A DNA stretch of 64,000 nucleotides from Ornithodoros turicata (taxonomy: Eukaryota; Arthropoda; Arachnida; Ixodida; Argasidae). Of this stretch, positions 10,571-22,642 are shown piece after piece. Each line of letters starts with the position of its first letter. Positions within the stretch are counted from its first letter, which is position 1. The notes under the pieces are model-generated. The model ran no database searches, was not told where the DNA came from, and was given only the letters and a program-made list of their open reading frames with translations. The DNA lies in the NCBI RefSeq assembly GCF_037126465.1, contig NW_026999293.1, positions 124,001 to 188,000 on the forward strand, given 5' to 3'. Made by a program: the position numbers and the translations under genes.

Positions 10571-13500
10571 GAACTGATCCGGTAGCTCAATTTCATCTCC
10601 ACATGGAAAGGTCGCAACAGTGGAAAGACGTCAGGAAGGAAATGCACGAAGCTATTGCGGCCAAAGATGAGGCTCGTGTTCTAAAGTGCCTGGATGCTGC
10701 GCCTGCATTGAAACTGTGGTTGGATCCTGACACAAAAAAGTCAGCTCTTTACAAAGCAGTCGAAGAGAAAGCTTTGCGTATTCATGGTCTCTTAGTCTCG
10801 CGCAAATGCGCCCTCAAAGACGACGAGGTATCATCGTGTTACAAAGATCTCACACCTGTTGAACGAGCTGAAATTCGTCGGCAACAATATTACACCACCA
10901 AATACGAGGACTCCTACATCGACTATCTGAAAAGCAAATCCCGGAGCGCCAGCGGATGTGATGACTTCGGTGTACGATTGGAGAAGACGTTTAAGCAGCT
11001 CTCCAGTGATGAAGTAAACAAGAGTATCCTGAAAGTTGTTGCAACAGCACCACACCTAGATATAGTGTTCGACTCTGTGGCTGAAAACGTTCAGAGGATT
11101 ACTGGATCCGGCGGGTGTTCCACACACGGTCTGACCTATCGTGAAGAAGAAAGGGTTTACGTCTGCGGCAGCACAGAGAAGCGAGAAGTTTGGGGAACTC
11201 TCATTCATGAGTTGTCCCACATGGCACTGACCTTAGTTTACACAAATGAGGGAAAGCCATATAACCGCGGCGATGAGGAGAAGGAACGTCATTACCAACA
11301 AATTCTGAACGACGTTAAAGGAAGGAAAAATAATGTGCATTTCCTTATCCAGAAAGCCTTCGACCAGAATGAGGAAGAAGAGCTAATTGTACGGATTCCT
11401 CACATACTGACCGAATGTGACGAAGGAAATAGGATTCTGGAGCTTCAAGCACCGAAACTACTACAGTTTTTCAAGGACACTGTCATGCCAGACATGCAGA
11501 GATATATTCTGAATGGAATCCCGTCCATAGATTCAACGAAAATCGAAAATGAGAACAGAAGACTTCGAAAAGCTTTCCACATTGGCCAATTCAAAGTCAA
11601 TTTCGAGAAGCCGCTGGACCTGAGTGACCTGCAAAATATGCCTCTTCTCGTCCTTGCGGGTCCAGAACTGAGTCTCCTCGAAATAATGGTTCACAACACT
11701 GTGCAATCCACGGGGCAGCCATACTTGTTTTTCGAGCCAAACCAAATGGACGATACGCTAAAGCATGTGTTAGTGAACTACAAATGTCGATTTGTGCTTG
11801 TAACGGTTCATCCAAAGAAAAACGTCCAAGGTATTATTGAACTTCTGGGTGAAGTATCCCGTGTGACTGGAACAAACGTCATGTTGGTTGTGGAAGACAG
11901 TGGCGAAGAGTACTTGACGAAACAAGTTGCAAAAGACAAATTCTTTGCCGGGAAACATGAAGTTCGCAGTATCGTTGAAGCAAACATCGAGAATGTCACG
12001 CGCGACTGCAAAGAAGAATTGTTTAAAAATTCTTCGTTAAGCCTTCAGGGCGAATATGTTTCAGAATTTCCGAATGTAATGCATACTGATGCTTTCTTAC
12101 GCTGCTTAGACACTTCGGTTTTCCTAAACCTGTGCCGATGTAAGAAAATTGACCTTGGACCTCGTCTTCATCAACTTGAAGGTTCTGTCAAGAACTATTA
12201 CGTGGAGCGAGTGTTTACAAGGACTGTGCAAATTGACCTGAAAGCGTGCAGACTGGACGATGACAAGGAGGCTTTCGCACTTCTGAAGTGTCAGCATGAT
12301 TACTTTGCAACACTTGTACCTGATGGTTACGAGGCAAAACATCAGGAAAACTTAAAGCAGTTTGAAAAAATTGTGGTCCTTCAAGAGTTACGTGACTACA
12401 ACGCTCTCCTAGACAATGATAAATACAGAGACGAGGTAGTGCACCTGCTAAGGCTAAACGAATTCGGTAATGGACTGTTGTGGACTAAATCAAATGGCCC
12501 TCTCAGTCACCTTCCAATGGCTGGGAGTGAAGATTATACGACAGAGACGTTGCTGAACGTGCCCGAGAAGGTCGTTGTCGTCTCTGGAGCACCTGGTATG
12601 GGAAAGAGTGTGTTGGCATCTCGGCTGTGTACACAGTTAAAAACTCAAGACGAGAAGCGGTGGGTGCTCTACGTCGACCTTCTTCAGAGAATGGCATCTG
12701 TTGAAACTGTGTCGCCTACTCTGGAATATCTAGCGAATCTCTGCCAAGTACAGAAAGATGGGCTGGAGTTCGTCTTGTTCGAAGAAAGCTTGAACAATGG
12801 TAGCCCTTTCGAAGTCGTCGTCATGTTGGATGGTTTCGATGAAGTTAATGAGAAATGTCGCAAGCATGTGTTCGACCTTATACAGTTTCTAGCTAACAAA
12901 AAAGTTTACAAGGTGTACCTTCTTACTCGCACTGTGTTTAAACCCCATGTACAAGATACCTTGCACACTGTGTCATATGACCTCATTCCTTTTTCTAATG
13001 AAAACCAGAATGAATTCCTCACAAGATATAGGGCCCAAAGAGAAACTCCAGCGACCAGCAATGAGGCATTTCTGCAAAAATTCCAGCAACTGTACGGGAC
13101 ATTGAAGAAGAAAAACAAGACAATCCTAGAAACCCCTCTTCTACTTCGTATGATGGCTCAGATAGAGAGCGGGGAAATTACGAAGTCGGACGATTACTCT
13201 TCGTTGCTCAAAATTGTTGACATTTCCGGTGGGAGCAGTATATACACTGTACACATGTACAAGATGTTTGTCGAGTACAAGCACCTTGTGCACCGAAAAG
13301 AGAAGGTGAAGGAAGACATCTCCCGAAGTACTGTGCGAGGCGACAACCATGACGCGAAGTCTCCATTCTACGTAAGCCATGGTCTCCTGGCTATGAAGTG
13401 TATATTTCCTCAGGATATATTGAAGAACTTATTGAATGAAGACGAATTACAGCAGTTAGATCCTGAAGGAAATTTCATCACCGGCGTGGATTCTTTCAAA

Positions 13501-16416
13501 GAAGGTTTTGTGAATAGAATTAACGATGGAGGAATTCCCGAGTTTGTTCATAAGACTTTCGCCGAATTTTTTGCAGCTCACTATCTGCTGGAGAAGGCAA
13601 AGATAAGGAAAAAATCGAGCTATTCGGAAAAAGTAATAGAACTGTATGGTAAAGAAGAATACGAGGGTGTAATGGTGTTGTTCGACGGACTGGCGTCGGC
13701 TTCCTATCCACTTCACTCTGCTGTGATAAACAACGACGCTTCATATTTCGAGCAATGTGATATTCAAACAGAAGACATGCTGGTTGGCGATGAGATCAAA
13801 AGGACGCCATGGCACGTAGCAGCCCTGCATTCTGATAAAGCAACATTGAAGAGGCTTCCAATGGATGATGAACTAATCGAGAATGATTTATTTAATATGT
13901 CACCGTTGGGGTACGTGAAACTCTTTTTCCTCCGGGACGAAGAATGGATGGAAGATCTGTGGGAAGGGTCTACTATGCATTTTTTGTCGAGTATGGGTAT
14001 GAAGAAATATCTGTGGTCTGACCTTTCAGCTCTGAGAGAGAGACTCAACGTGTTGTACACTCGATGCAGTGAGGAAGCAGTGAAACATTCTACCGAAAAT
14101 CTGCGCAGGTGTGAAACCTTCGAGCAAAAGAGACGTTTTCTAGAGCGAGCAATATTCACGGCTGTGATACACGACCTACGAGGCGTTTTAGACGTGTATC
14201 TGAGCTATGTGTCCCCGAGAGAGAGTACAGTAGATCTAGACAGAGACATCATGGACCAAATAGAATCACGCAAGGAACGAAGCTTGAGATGTTCTGCAGA
14301 GCCTTCAGTAATTGGAAACCTTGATGACTTTGCAGACTCTGACTATAAAACTGCCCCTTTTTACGCAAAGTCGGAGCTTGTTTGCAAAATGCTCCTTCCT
14401 TACTGCGATATGGGAATTCGTGACGAGGATGGAGACACAATGTTGCACAATAGCGCGAATGAGGGAAATCTGGAGACAACACAGTTTTACCTCGCACGTA
14501 TATCCATTAACGAAAGAAATACATACTTTCAAACTCCTTTGCACTTGGCTAAAGATGCAGAGATGGTGAAGCTACTTCTTCCTCTTTATCCCTCAGTGAA
14601 TGTTCTCGATTGTAAGCAACAAACTCCGATGGATATATGTGCAAAGAGAGATTATTTGGAGGCCATGAAGTTGTTACTCCTTCGCACTCGGATATATGAC
14701 TCACATCACGTGAGACTGAACACAACGCTTCATGTGGCTACTTACTATCGTTCCCTTGAAGCTGTGACGTTTCTTCTACCCCACACAAACGCGCACATGC
14801 TTAACTACGAAGGAGAAACGTGCTTAGACGTTGCTTGGACAATTTGGAAATATCATTCGAGTGTGGAGTCCAACACTGTGAGCTGTCTCATCCCACACTC
14901 GATCGTGAACTCACCTGAAATGTTCGGCTCATCACCGTTGTACGTCTGGGCGAATGATGGTGTAAGGAAAGTGATGCAAACTCGATGGCCTTATTTGCGA
15001 CACAGTGACCCTAGGCATGCACAGAGGATCAACAGAAGATATGTGGACGTGAACGAGGATTTCCAAGAAGAAATTTGGTGTCTGAAACTTCTCTTCCTCC
15101 ATTTAGATGTCATCACTGGTGATCGTTATGGCAGTAAACTGCTACATGATGTGGCTAGGGAGAAGCTACGTAAAATACAAGTTAATTATATTAATTACAT
15201 GAAGATGTTAGTGCCGCCTTTAAATCTCACTGAGCAGGAGAAGCTACGTAAAATAGAAGTTAATTATATTAATTACATGAAGATGTTACTGCCGCATTTA
15301 AATCTCACTGAGCAGGATTATGTAGAGTGTAGCGTAGGAAATGACGACATTGTTACCTTATATCGAAGATGGTCGCACATGAATAACACCGATGATCTCC
15401 ACATTGACGATGTCAACGCGGAAATGATCGACGACGATGGCAATATCAAGTTGCTAATAGAAGCAGAGGAAGGAAATGTGGACGCTGTTAAGATCCACCT
15501 CTCCGATTCATCCGTGTGCTTTACAGATGAAGAAGAGAACACTGCATTGCACTTGAGCGCGAGGAAGGGACACGCGAATGTGGCGAAGCTTCTCATTCCT
15601 CTTTATACATCAGTGGACGTGATCAATGTGTATCGAGAAACGCCCATGCATGTGTGCGCCTCATATGGACACATGGACGTTGTGAAGTTATTATTACTCC
15701 GCTCTAGAATGAGTTCCCGTAACATACTTGGATGGACACCTCTTCACTTGGCCTGTTACAGTGGTGCCATTGATATCGTGAACTTCCTTCTTCCACACTC
15801 ATTCCCTAATATGCGCGACGAGGATGGATATACGTGCTGCGCTCTTTCCGCGATAGAAGAGGAAATGAATGTTCTGAGATATATCATCCCACACTCTCTT
15901 ATGAACTGTCGTGATAAACGCGACCAATCACCAATGCGAATGTGTGCAGAAGATCATATGAGAGAACGGTTGGTGACATTATTGCCATATTTTTGTGATT
16001 ATGACGCAGCGAGTTTATTGACTAATCTCGAGCTGCCATCTTGTGAGGACGATATGAGTATCGAAGCTAAGCCTTGTCTGAAACTGATGGTACTCCACTC
16101 AGATGTCAAGGCAGTAGATAAGCATTTCTGTGCAACACTCAGCCACATTCGAGAGTATTATGTAGAGAGTGATCCATTCTGGCGTCCAACAGAGACTGAG
16201 ATATCACTACTCCTGAGCTATATTCCTCTCTTGCTTCCACATACAAATGTTTTTGCTAAGGACGATGAAGGCAAGAAACTATTACAAGGAGCCCTCCAAC
16301 GTAGCGACGATCCCGAATTGGTTAGCTTCCTTCAGAAATGGACTCGCTTGAGTGACTTCATTCATGATGCTGACTTTTGTTTGCCACGGTTGTGGTTAAG
16401 CATTATACGGCCCTGA
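10571..16416 (+). CDS. NLR1 terminal exon: zincin-NACHT-ankyrin protein
   Basis: One uninterrupted frame of about 1,948 codons from the acceptor AAAATTACAG to TGA at 16414. Residue numbers below count from the in-frame ATG at 10558, which lies in the intron. Order: an ankyrin-like helical start (20-90); a predicted zincin with HELSH at 217-221; a P-loop-like segment about 360-470 without a clear Walker motif; and NACHT, with Walker A GAPGMGKS at 677-684, Walker B LDGFDE at 757-762 and the C-terminal EFVHKTFAEFF motif near 995. Ankyrin repeats then fill about 1080-1930, the clearest being TALHLSARKGHANVAKLLI and TPLHLACYSGAIDIVNFLL. Known of the families: NACHT-ankyrin proteins are NTP-driven oligomerising sensors. 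Inference: a cytosolic innate-immune or stress receptor whose N-terminus comes from the upstream NCD1 exons. The protease activity is unproven. A 78-bp duplication and a shifted C-terminus are described separately. Confidence 0.88.
15160..15315 (+). repeat. 78-bp in-frame tandem duplication inside NLR1
   Basis: The 26-residue unit starting EKLRKIQVNYINYMKML occurs twice back to back (15160-15237 and 15238-15315) with only a few differences. NLR2 has one copy at the matching place, so the duplication is specific to NLR1 and recent. It adds one helix-turn unit to a degenerate ankyrin stretch. Confidence 0.9.
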
Positions 16417-17415
16417 GCTGTCAATGGACACGAGCTCCGAAGACGATATGGCAGTTTTAATAGAGGTATACTGCTCAGTATATTGAGTCCTTGCCTTCAT
16501 CCGAGAAAGCACAAAAATTCATCCAGTGTCAAAAATGAAAGAAAACAAATCACTCCTGTGATTTTTTGTGATTGTGATTATGACTAACGCATTTTGTTTC
16601 TTATTCCTTATGTTACAAAGTACCATTCCGTAGTAGGTTCATAAGGTGATTTGAAAATGTGTAAAAAATGTGTCTATTCCTAATGTGCTAGTATTATGGT
16701 TAGCTATGATATGCCACAGTATTAGAATATGGCTGCGTGCGATTATGTTTGGTGTCAAATGTATATACCCAAATGTCAAATGTAAATGAACAAAAGTGTT
16801 TTTCGCACATTGGAAAAGGTTTAATTCAAATTATTTTGGAACTCTCGCTCACTTCGCTGCAGAGTTGAATAAAGTAAATATTGTCGAGCGAAACACATGT
16901 GCGATACAGTCGTACTTTTATTACGACCTAATAAATGTAAGGGTTCCAAATTGCTTTTCCAGTTATCGTTACAGGTTACGGAACATATTACTTTGAAGTA
17001 ATCAAGGTTCGTGTAAAGGAACCTCGACTGACTCAAATATGCCTGTTACAAATTAGATTTGTGTACGTGTGATTAAATGATTATATGCAGTTGTCCTTGG
17101 AAGTAATGTGTCCACTTAGATGTCATCAAGAGATGCAGGTGGGGAGAAAATTCAGTGAACCGGTAAGCAAAGATGAAGGGAAGTGTCCCAGGATGAGAGC
17201 CGCCCATATATTTCGAACAGAGACTGCTATTCCTCTTCATCATGAGCGAGAATCAGAATTAGCGGCTCTCACACAGCGCGGGACATGTCCTAGAGCCTCA
17301 TAGCAGCCACAAGGACACGTGTTTCGAGGGGACACAAGTTATAGTTATGGCCAAGCTTGTGAAAGCTCAGGATGCGTGCTTTAGTTGTTATTACACTTAC
17401 TTTTGCGGATTCTAA
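16417..17415 (+). other. NLR1 3' flank and probable 3'UTR
   Basis: AT-rich sequence follows the stop codon, with the first clear AATAAA hexamer at 16868-16873. Sequence similarity to the NLR2 3' flank runs to about 16440 (through GAGCTC) and then stops. Nothing else is recognised. Confidence 0.45.
16868..16873 (+). terminator. candidate polyadenylation signal of NLR1
   Basis: AATAAA lies about 450 bp after the NLR1 stop codon and is the first canonical hexamer there. Use of this site is inferred only. Confidence 0.4.
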
Positions 17416-17420
17416 CTACC

Positions 17421-17878
17421 CGAGCAGCACACAATATTGGTCCAATATTGGCACTGTCTCGGTTCTAGTGAGCCTAATGAGGGCCAATCAAGCCAATGAA
17501 GAGCAATAAGGTGTTATCCTGGCTCATCCTACTCTCACCACCGTGCTACCCATGGCAGTGTTTCAATACCTACACAGGTAAATATAAGAAAAAAGATGAA
17601 AGAGAGAGAAAAAAAATAATGCATTCTACTGTGATGCCTTCCCGTTATCATGCTGCCATTCAAACCAATTAAAACTAGATCGGAGTGGTAGTTACTATAG
17701 CTACAGAGCATTCGTATTCTTCATTGGCTCACCACGGGCTTGCAACATTGGACCAATATTGGCAGTTTCATTGCCGTATTACCAGACCTTTGTTGCACGG
17801 CCTATATGCTGGACCAACGTGACTTATATTGGCCTGCCAATTTTGGACCGATATGGGACCATTGATGGCGTGCTGTTT
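17421..17878. mobile_element. MITE-like element with AGCAC-type inverted ends
   Basis: The left end (AGCACACAATATTGGTCC) resembles the complement of the right end near 17840-17875 (GGACCGATATGGGACCATTG followed by GCGTGCTG). Several TATTGG/CCAATA words lie between. The inverted ends are imperfect and no transposase is present. Moderate support only. Confidence 0.4.
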
Positions 17879-17959
17879 TTAGAGTTATGTTTAGAGTTAC
17901 CAAATTATTCTTCCACCAGAGTTACCAAATTATCGCAGCCATCTTGTGCTCCCACCACA

Positions 17960-18475
17960 TCACTTTCATAGCTGCTTTCATATCGTGCATTCGTGCTGCC
18001 CAAACTCAAATACGCATCGGCCATATGGGATCCCCATCAAGAGTACTTAATTCAAGCACTAGAGTCAGTTCAAAATGCGCTTCATTACATCTAACTATTC
18101 CAGAGACGCGAGTGTTTCACGTATAAAGAAAAACCTCGACGTTGATCTTCAAGTCAAGACGGTTGATAGCCAGGCGGTGTCTCTTCCATAAAATGTATCA
18201 CAACACAAACGCTGGCGATCGTCTCCTAGTCCCTGCTAACTAGATTTCTAAAAGCGATAAAACTCCAGTGCGGGGGACACAGACAGACAAAACAGACGAC
18301 GCAAGTTCTATCGCTTTTGAACTACATTTCATCTCGTCTGGACCACATCCATATGATTAAGCTTCCTTATTGTAATATCACTTCCTTTCTGAAATAATTC
18401 TTTCCTAACGATATTAGTGATTGGAATCTTCAGCCTGAACATGTTGCTTCTACACTCGACACTCCGAGGTGGAAA
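17960..18475 (+). mobile_element. CR1/Jockey-like LINE 3' fragment
   Basis: In shifting frames the region reads PKLKYASAIWDPHQEYLIQA, then LESVQN, and near 18405-18430 NDISDWNLQ. These are the hallmark C-terminal reverse-transcriptase tail motifs (LEYASxIWDPH ... DWNxLP) of arthropod CR1/Jockey LINEs. Stops and frameshifts show it is dead. The 5' part is missing. Confidence 0.7.
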
Positions 18476-18479
18476 ATAT

Positions 18480-18660
18480 CTGCAAGTGGAACCACTTGCA
18501 AGTTGTTTATGAAACAAATACCCCTTTGAGAAACCACTTGGAAGTTGTCCACTTTAAAATCCACTTGGAAGCCGTTCCACTTCGGAAACCACTTACATAT
18601 CCTTTTCCACTTTGGGACCTATTTGCAAATGGTTCCACTTGCTATGTGAGTCCACTTCAG
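18480..18660. repeat. degenerate CCACTT-rich repeats
   Basis: The word CCACTT(G/T)G recurs about every 20-30 bp (18492, 18532, 18561, 18587 and on) in loosely related phrases such as CCACTTGGAAGTTG. An imperfect tandem array of unknown origin. Confidence 0.5.
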
Positions 18661-18939
18661 TTTCCAGCTTACACTCTACGCCCAGTAACGGTTACATACC
18701 ACACGAACATCAGGTACATATCTTCTTCTTTCTATGATTCAAGAGGTACGGCTAACGTGATAAAATATGAAGTACCGCGCACATACCATTTCGTGCATGA
18801 GGTACACATGCGATACGATGCGCCTTCGCCACGTACGAACGAGACCAGACAAACGTGAAACATTGTCAGTTCTCATTTCAAGCTTCCAACCTGACATGGA
18901 CAAGGGAATCATGCCGCCAGCGAAGTCCAAACTGAAACA

Positions 18940-19012
18940 GTCGGAAATCACACATATTCAAGATAGGGCAAGCCGTCATTTTGATCCTGGGAACGAGGCC
19001 AACCGGAAGTCG
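18940..19012 (+). repeat. short dispersed repeat (copy 1 of 3)
   Basis: The phrase ATTCAAGAT...GGGCAAGCC...GACCCTGGGAACGAGGC (here TGATCCTGGGAACGAGGCC) recurs at 27068-27110 and 27180-27230. A ~70-bp SINE-like unit of unknown class. Confidence 0.55.
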
Positions 19013-21690
19013 CACGTACGCTAGTAATGAATTACGCTGTAATTTGCAAATTTTATAGTGAGGTTAGGTTAGGTCAGTACATTTTTCACGCGCGGCGGGG
19101 GGGAGGACAGTTTGGAGACAAGCTTGAAGAGTGTTTCTGACTAGTAGCGTGGGCCCCCTGTTGAATTCGTTCATGTACGACGGATGGTCGCCGCTCTGTT
19201 TGTTTTTGCACGCCGCTTTTTCTTCACAGAGGCGTCAGAAGTCTGCTAAAGGCTCACCATTCCACAGAAACAGTGCACAGCCGACAATAAAGTAAAATAA
19301 AACACTTCAAAGACGCGACAGCGTCGCTATCTCACCCTCTGATATGTCACGGCGAAAGAACTCCGCCCGGGGACCAGCCAGAGCGCCCAGAAACTAGCCT
19401 ACATCCGTGGAGCAGCGCGCCTGGTGGCCGTCTCCCGCAAGAGTCCCGCTCTGTCGGATAGGAGGCTGTGGCCACTCCTCACACCAGACAATATTCATCT
19501 AGCCACCATAGCAGAAAACATCTAAACCAAATCGTATAAACGTCACTAGCACCCCATGCGGAAGCTACAAACAACTATCGACAGACTGGCGTGTTTACGT
19601 CGGTATAGCGCGTAGGAAATGCATGAAGACGAAAGTTTGCGTGGCCGTATTTATTTTGTAAAGCGGTGCCTGATATCGACGATTTTTTTGTAGGGTTTCT
19701 TGGCGTAACTTCTTCACTCTGCGGCAGCGGAAGTCTGTCTGTTCAATAGGTATCGTGCCACGCGCGAAAATGTGACTGACCTTTTATAGCATACACCCTG
19801 GGTTTTTTTCCGCGTGGAAAATATTTTCGCGTTTTCGAGCAGAGCAGCTTTGAGTACTGATTCGCGAGAACTTAAATTCGCGACACAGGTTTGCGGGAGT
19901 GCTTTGCTCTTGCATATCGTGCCGCCGTCAATACTCGGGCATATTTCGGCACGGAGATTGTTTACGTGGACTGCGGCATTCTAGGTCTATTCCTTTCTTC
20001 TCCTCACAGAGATGGGAGGTAAAATGGCCTTTAGAGACCTTGTAGGAGGCCATAGTACTGGCCGTGTGCAGGTCAGCCAGTTCATTTTAGCAGTTCTCAT
20101 TAATTGTCACACGGGGCACTGAACAGTTCGGTTGAGATGACGTATAATCATACAAGCTGGTTTTGAGAATGCGGGGAAAGGCATGTTCTGGCTTCGTGGT
20201 ATAGCGGTATATTGTATGTATAGTGCAAAGCGTTTATAGGAGCAACAAAATCATGATGAATTTTCATCTCTTTGCATCTTGCCTGATGGGATAAAACAAT
20301 CTTCAGCGCTTGCTTAAACTGCCTACGATGCATGGAGTAGAAAGGGTCAGGTAGTCATGGTATAGTGTCGAACGCCGAACGATTTTCGCCCTCATATGGC
20401 CAGAGTTATTCGCGGGAACTTAAAGGGACTATCGCATCCGTCTCGGTTATATATATATTCGGGTTATACTCCGCCCCGCTTATTGTTACCGCATTTCTTC
20501 ATAGTTTTAGGGCCTTCCGTGAAAGCGGCTTGGAGGCGAAAAATATTGCCATGTCATTGCCAGTTACTCCTAGAGCAAAATTTGTTAACAGTGTGCGGGA
20601 AAACTTGGTAAGCAACGCTTCCAGAAGCTGCTGGTTATGTCAAGGAACAGAGCATTTTAATACTTCCGGCTCATTTAACATTTCAGTAGCAGGTTCCTCC
20701 TCTTTGCTAGCATCACTTGAATGTAGATTTTCAAGCAATATGTATTTGTTTTCCCAATGTATTACCTTCCTCGTAATGCTTTCTATGCCGGAAGGATTTT
20801 AAATAAAAATGAATGAATAATCTCATGGTGGTGGAAAGCAAAGAGTACAAGAATGAAATAAAGCCGTTTGCAATGCTGCCAAAGCATGCTCACGTATGTG
20901 GGCTTTGTGTGTGCCTCGTGGCCAGGAACGCGTAGCCGAGAAAGCTTGGCCACGAACAGGTGCGCTATCGTTCGTATCGCACATCCTCTGGCAGAGAAAC
21001 GCATTTGCATGTTGAAGCCGTTTTCATGAAGTTAAGTCTTGTGAAAAGAAGTAGTTGCTTTAGGAGGTTTAAAATGATTTAGCCAAATAGTCCCGGGAGA
21101 TGAGCAACCGCGGTATATTTGGATCACCCGCTTCTTTTTTTCTTTTTTTGTCCGGCGCACACTAACTGCACCTTGACGTAGCGGAAGATGCTAGCACAAG
21201 AGGGCACGACAACAAGCAGCCTGCTTCTTTGAAACGATCAGCTTTATTACATTTCTTGAAATAAATAAATAAGTAAATCAAAGCGCGGAGTTAACACCAT
21301 TTCGTAATTCCTGGAGTAGTTCGTTACAATAATGTGTACACGTGTACGCATGCAACAGCAGCTGTCAAACCTGTAGGCCACGTATTTGCGCATACAGTTC
21401 AAAGCAAGACGCAACTGCAATTTTACATGATGTAGTGTAAAATACATATATGACACCAAGAGCGCCAGCAGCGTTGGGTTCTCCACTTTTCAGTGAGCTT
21501 TTTGCGCACTTCAGAATCAATATCCCGACCAGTCGAATTTCTTAAAAAAAGTACCTGATCTAATATTAATAGATTTCCCAATCATCCGTCCCAGTAGTGG
21601 CAGTCGTCAACGCATATACGAGCGCTCTATAGCATTTGCATTGAGGAGAACCCTAGGATGCGAGCGCCCCAAACCAGGCGCCCACAGCTC
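19013..21690. other. intergenic region, no gene recognised
   Basis: A 2.7-kb stretch without a recognisable coding domain or well-defined element. The frames at 20365-20802 and 20396-20611 lack family features. An AATAAAAATGAATGAATAA tail near 20800-20819 may mark the 3' end of an old LINE. Confidence 0.4.
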
Positions 21691-22560
21691 CCCATAGAGC
21701 CCATAGTTTGAGATAATTCAGGCAACACTGGACATACGACCAATGAAAATGCGTCGTGATGCCTAGCAGCCAACCAATCAGCAACCTCTCAGTTTGGCTC
21801 GGCTTTCGGCCGGCCCTGGCTGCCATTGACTTCTACTGGTTTTCATACCTGGCGCCCGTTATTCCAAAATAACCAAGACATTTTTGATAGGCGAAATATA
21901 TATTTATTGATGCAACGTATAAACTCAAATGTTTGACTCATATATTCACCGTGCGTACAGGACGTTTCGTTCCTTGAATAGACAGCAACAAACCAAGTTC
22001 GAACTTGCAAAGCACACATACAGTCTACTTCTGGAAGCGAGCGAAGTCCACGAGTGCGTGCGTTTCACAGATGAGCATCTTCTTCTCATTCTGGCGATGC
22101 ACCGTAGGTCACACAGTCACGGGAAATACTTTTGTCGTTACGAACACTCTCTTCTTAGTCACTGTATTTGAAAATGCGACAGCGCTCGAAAGTGTTCCTC
22201 AGGCGTCAGCTCACCAAACATTCCAGTTCCGACCCGGCAAGAATGTCCGTAGGTTGACACTTTATCGGAGATCAGTACATGGCCAGAGTCACTATAGCTC
22301 ACGAACAAACCCGCGCGTACACTTCCTCCTTTGGTCGTTGTGGTCAACCGACATCGGCGAGCCGCGGAGACGCAGCGACCTTGCTTGGAGCTGGCCGACT
22401 GCCCAGACTGCCCGCGAAAAGTGAGCTGTCAGATATTTCGAAACTTTATCAACCAATCCCAGAGCGCGCATCCTCCTTTGGCCAATGGGCATCCGTCATG
22501 ATGCCTGACGATGTAATACCACGTGACTGTGACGTGATTTTATTTTTCTACTGCCGCAAA
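21690..22560 (-). repeat. dispersed repeat family A, copy 1
   Basis: Starts with CCCATAGAGCCCATAGTTTG and runs through CCAATGAAAATGCG, an AT-rich TTTATT stretch and GTGCGTACAG to CCAATGGGCATC. Related copies lie at 27460-28060, 28440-29400 and 41760-42440. Read on the minus strand the copies share short similar peptides (for example AGLFVSYSDS and AGLFVRYSES) with an AATAAA-like 3' end, so it may derive from a transcribed unit. No known protein is recognised. Its right-hand promoter-like edge abuts the p53-like gene. Confidence 0.55.
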
Positions 22561-22642
22561 TGCGGGGAGCTGTGGAGGCCTGCCCAAACGGCGCGGTGCA
22601 GAGGAGGATAGGGGAGGAGGTTGAACGGACGCTTCGAGGCGA
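22490..22642. promoter_or_regulatory. candidate promoter between repeat A and the p53-like gene
   Basis: About 150 bp hold a CCAAT box (GGCCAATGGG, 22479-22488), an E-box followed by a CRE-like half site (CCACGTGACTGTGACGTG, about 22520-22537) and a GC-rich leader before the ATG at 22643. The left part is shared with repeat A at 27960-28030, so p53 transcription may use a repeat-derived, possibly bidirectional promoter. Motif reading only. Confidence 0.35.

Noticed and set aside
10831..15596. Many minus-strand open frames inside the NLR1 exon
   Set aside because: Shadows of the long coding frame, with no splice or domain support.
19061..19076. GGTTAGGTTAGG as an interstitial telomere repeat
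   Set aside because: Only two to three TTAGG units, expected by chance in arthropod DNA.
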